NCBI RefSeq assembly: GCF_013030985.1
Contig: NZ_WPYP01000005.1
Span: 1 to 64,000 of the forward strand
DNA length: 64,000 nt
Source: Ruegeria arenilitoris
GTDB lineage: Bacteria; Pseudomonadota; Alphaproteobacteria; Rhodobacterales; Rhodobacteraceae
Direction of reading: 5' to 3'
Part shown: piece by piece, positions 62,585-64,000 of the stretch
Layout: each line of letters opens with the position of its first letter
Position numbering within the stretch: position 1 is the stretch's first letter
The notes under the pieces: model-generated
Told to the model about the DNA's origin: nothing
Seen by the model: the letters and a program-made list of their open reading frames with translations, nothing else
Databases searched by the model: none
Made by a program: the position numbers and the translations under genes

Positions 62585-63036
62585 CAGGCCTATTTTTGGG
62601 CGTTCAAGTACTGCACTTGTAGAGAGAGACATACGCAGCCCTGGGTCGCGAGCCTGAATGCCCCTGATGGTCTGGCTGCAGAGACTGCGACGGTGCACGC
62701 TATTAGCTGCTAAGTCCACTCTCCTGCCGTTCGAGAGTGGTACATCCATCTTCCGCTTTCCGCAGTTTGCGATGTGCCGCGCAAGCGAAAGGCTGAAGCA
62801 TGTAAAATGGCGGGAAAGGGCTCATTCCACCAGTTGACTCGATCTGCAGAGAATGGCTGCTTTGAGCCCTTACTCCCCATTTCTGCAGGATGCACTAAAG
62901 ATCGTGAACCGCGCATTGCCGCAAATGGCCAAGTAAGGTCGGCCCATTGCGGACATTCGTTGACCTACCGCAGTCGATGCAAAGCGAAATTTCCTCTCAT
63001 CAGTATCGTTTTGTAACGCCAAAGCGATTTGCTCTG
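62585..63036. other. Gene-free stretch with a hairpin
   Basis: No gene is supported in these 452 bases between the GMC and LysR stops, which are convergent. A hairpin with an 8-bp stem (62716-62723 with 62733-62740, 9-base loop) has no U-tract. The part around 62846-62965 has the look of degenerate intergenic repeats seen in roseobacter genomes, but I cannot confirm this without comparison. Confidence 0.5.
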
Positions 63037-63996
63037 TTAGTTGCTCGCTTCATCTACCCCAACTACATCAGGTCTGGCTTTCACCCCTTCCAACATTTTT
63101 ACCACTTCGGCTTTCCAACCCGCTTTGATTTTCAAAGCCAATTGAGACGGTGGTCGGTGGTCAGGTTCAAGGATCGCGTATTCATATCTGAGCGGTTTTT
63201 CGAAAGGTAAAAACGCGATCTTTCCGTTGGAGAGGTTTAGCTCTCGTTCAGTCGCGACGGTTAACGGATCCACGATCGAATAACACTGACCTGAGCTCAC
63301 AAAGGGTATCAAAGGCAGAAAATACTGACAGGTCACCGTTGGATTGTAGTTGGCAGATGCATCCTGAAACTCTTGTCGAATTTTGCTTTGGAACGGATGC
63401 GCATCATGCAATCCCCCCATCGGGACCCCGTCAAGATCGGAAATGGATACGATCTTGCGGGAGTTAAGTGGGCTGTCACGATCGATGGCACAAAAACAAT
63501 CTGCCCGGATCAGTTCGGCGGAATATTGTGGCTCTTTCCCAGCTGATTGTTCAAAATCCGCAAATCCGAAATCTATGTTCTGCGTCCCGGCAAGCTCCAT
63601 GATCTGAGGCGAGCTGCGCGTTGACAGTGTGATGCGTATCTCGGGGTTTTCACCGACTGACTGGCTTATGAAGCGAGGGAACAAGAAGGCGGACGGGCCC
63701 GGCATTGTAGCGACGTTTAGGCTGCCGGAATGCCCCTTGATCAGCCCCTCCATTGTGCTGGAAATCGTCGCAAGGCGGTCCAGAATACCTGTGGTTTCAG
63801 CCAAAAGGTAATGGGCCTCGGGAACAGGCACCAATCGCCGCCCTTTTCGCTCGAACAGTGTCAGGCCAAGGCTCTTTTCGAGGTTCTTCAAGGCCAGGCT
63901 GATCGCGGGCTGGGTCCGGTTCAGTTTTTTTGCGGTTTGAGAGATAGAGCCGGTCTCCATCACCTCGCGAAAAACGGTGAGCTGCGTAAGGTTCAT
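63037..63996 (-). CDS. LysR-family transcriptional regulator
   Basis: The 319-residue protein appears complete, starting MNLTQLTVFREVMETGSISQ at 63996, just inside the window edge. It has the standard winged helix (TAKKLNRTQPAISLALKNLE) and an effector domain (about 92-300). The target is unknown: the gene it may regulate divergently would lie right of the window. It converges on the GMC gene across 452 bases. Confidence 0.88.
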   Translation of the reverse strand: MNLTQLTVFREVMETGSISQTAKKLNRTQPAISLALKNLEKSLGLTLFERKGRRLVPVPEAHYLLAETTGILDRLATISSTMEGLIKGHSGSLNVATMPGPSAFLFPRFISQSVGENPEIRITLSTRSSPQIMELAGTQNIDFGFADFEQSAGKEPQYSAELIRADCFCAIDRDSPLNSRKIVSISDLDGVPMGGLHDAHPFQSKIRQEFQDASANYNPTVTCQYFLPLIPFVSSGQCYSIVDPLTVATERELNLSNGKIAFLPFEKPLRYEYAILEPDHRPPSQLALKIKAGWKAEVVKMLEGVKARPDVVGVDEASN

Positions 63997-64000
63997 GATA

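Overview
The window reads as chromosomal DNA of a marine alphaproteobacterium of the Roseobacter group (Rhodobacteraceae). The grounds are GC-rich coding with dense short-overlap operons, a Na+-translocating NADH:quinone oxidoreductase, several periplasmic-binding-protein transporters (peptide ABC, TRAP), an RTX/type I secretion locus, and methionine/methanethiol metabolism. The genus is inferred from gene content, not shown by any marker gene.

Layout. 1-8 kb: a peptide-type ABC importer operon read leftward (dppA-like binding protein, M24 peptidase, two permeases, two ATPases), with a convergent GntR/FCD regulator. An identical 15-bp palindrome precedes both the regulator and the binding-protein gene. 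8-16 kb: a LysR regulator, a large RTX-type secreted protein with three ~181-residue repeats and a CHRD domain, and its type I secretion ABC protein and adaptor. 16-24.6 kb: TetR with a divergent AEC transporter; S-formylglutathione hydrolase, soluble transhydrogenase and a DUF188 protein; a HAD hydrolase with an ornithine-cyclodeaminase-like enzyme; an MFS transporter; an AFG1/ZapE ATPase. 24.6-32.3 kb: folC, accD, a CPBP intramembrane protease and a 1035-residue ABC-transporter-like protein with a degenerate nucleotide-binding domain and a C-terminal cyclic-nucleotide-binding domain, then a divergent pair of uncharacterised genes. 32.3-38 kb: a DHA2-type MFS transporter, then gpmI-envC-ctpA. 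38-41.3 kb: a sulfatase-superfamily hydrolase, nqrM and apbE. 41.4-44.3 kb: a CBS protein and two nucleotide-sugar genes. 44.3-50.2 kb: nqrABCDEF. 50.5-51.6 kb: an RlmL-type methyltransferase.

51.7-56.3 kb is the most island-like part. A complete tRNA-Pro(CGG) is followed by a Lrp-type regulator, methionine gamma-lyase and a 2-oxoacid dehydrogenase E1 (the mdeR-mdeA-mdeB arrangement). A diverged copy of the 3' part of the tRNA then follows, and after it a frameshifted IS5-type transposase remnant. This looks like the footprint of integration at a tRNA gene, but no integrase is present.

56.7-64 kb: a TRAP transporter operon (dctPQM-iclR) divergent from a GMC oxidoreductase, then a gene-free stretch and a LysR regulator. 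No CRISPR array, prophage, rRNA or intact insertion sequence was seen. Start positions are my choices from ribosome-binding sites, overlaps and family N-termini.
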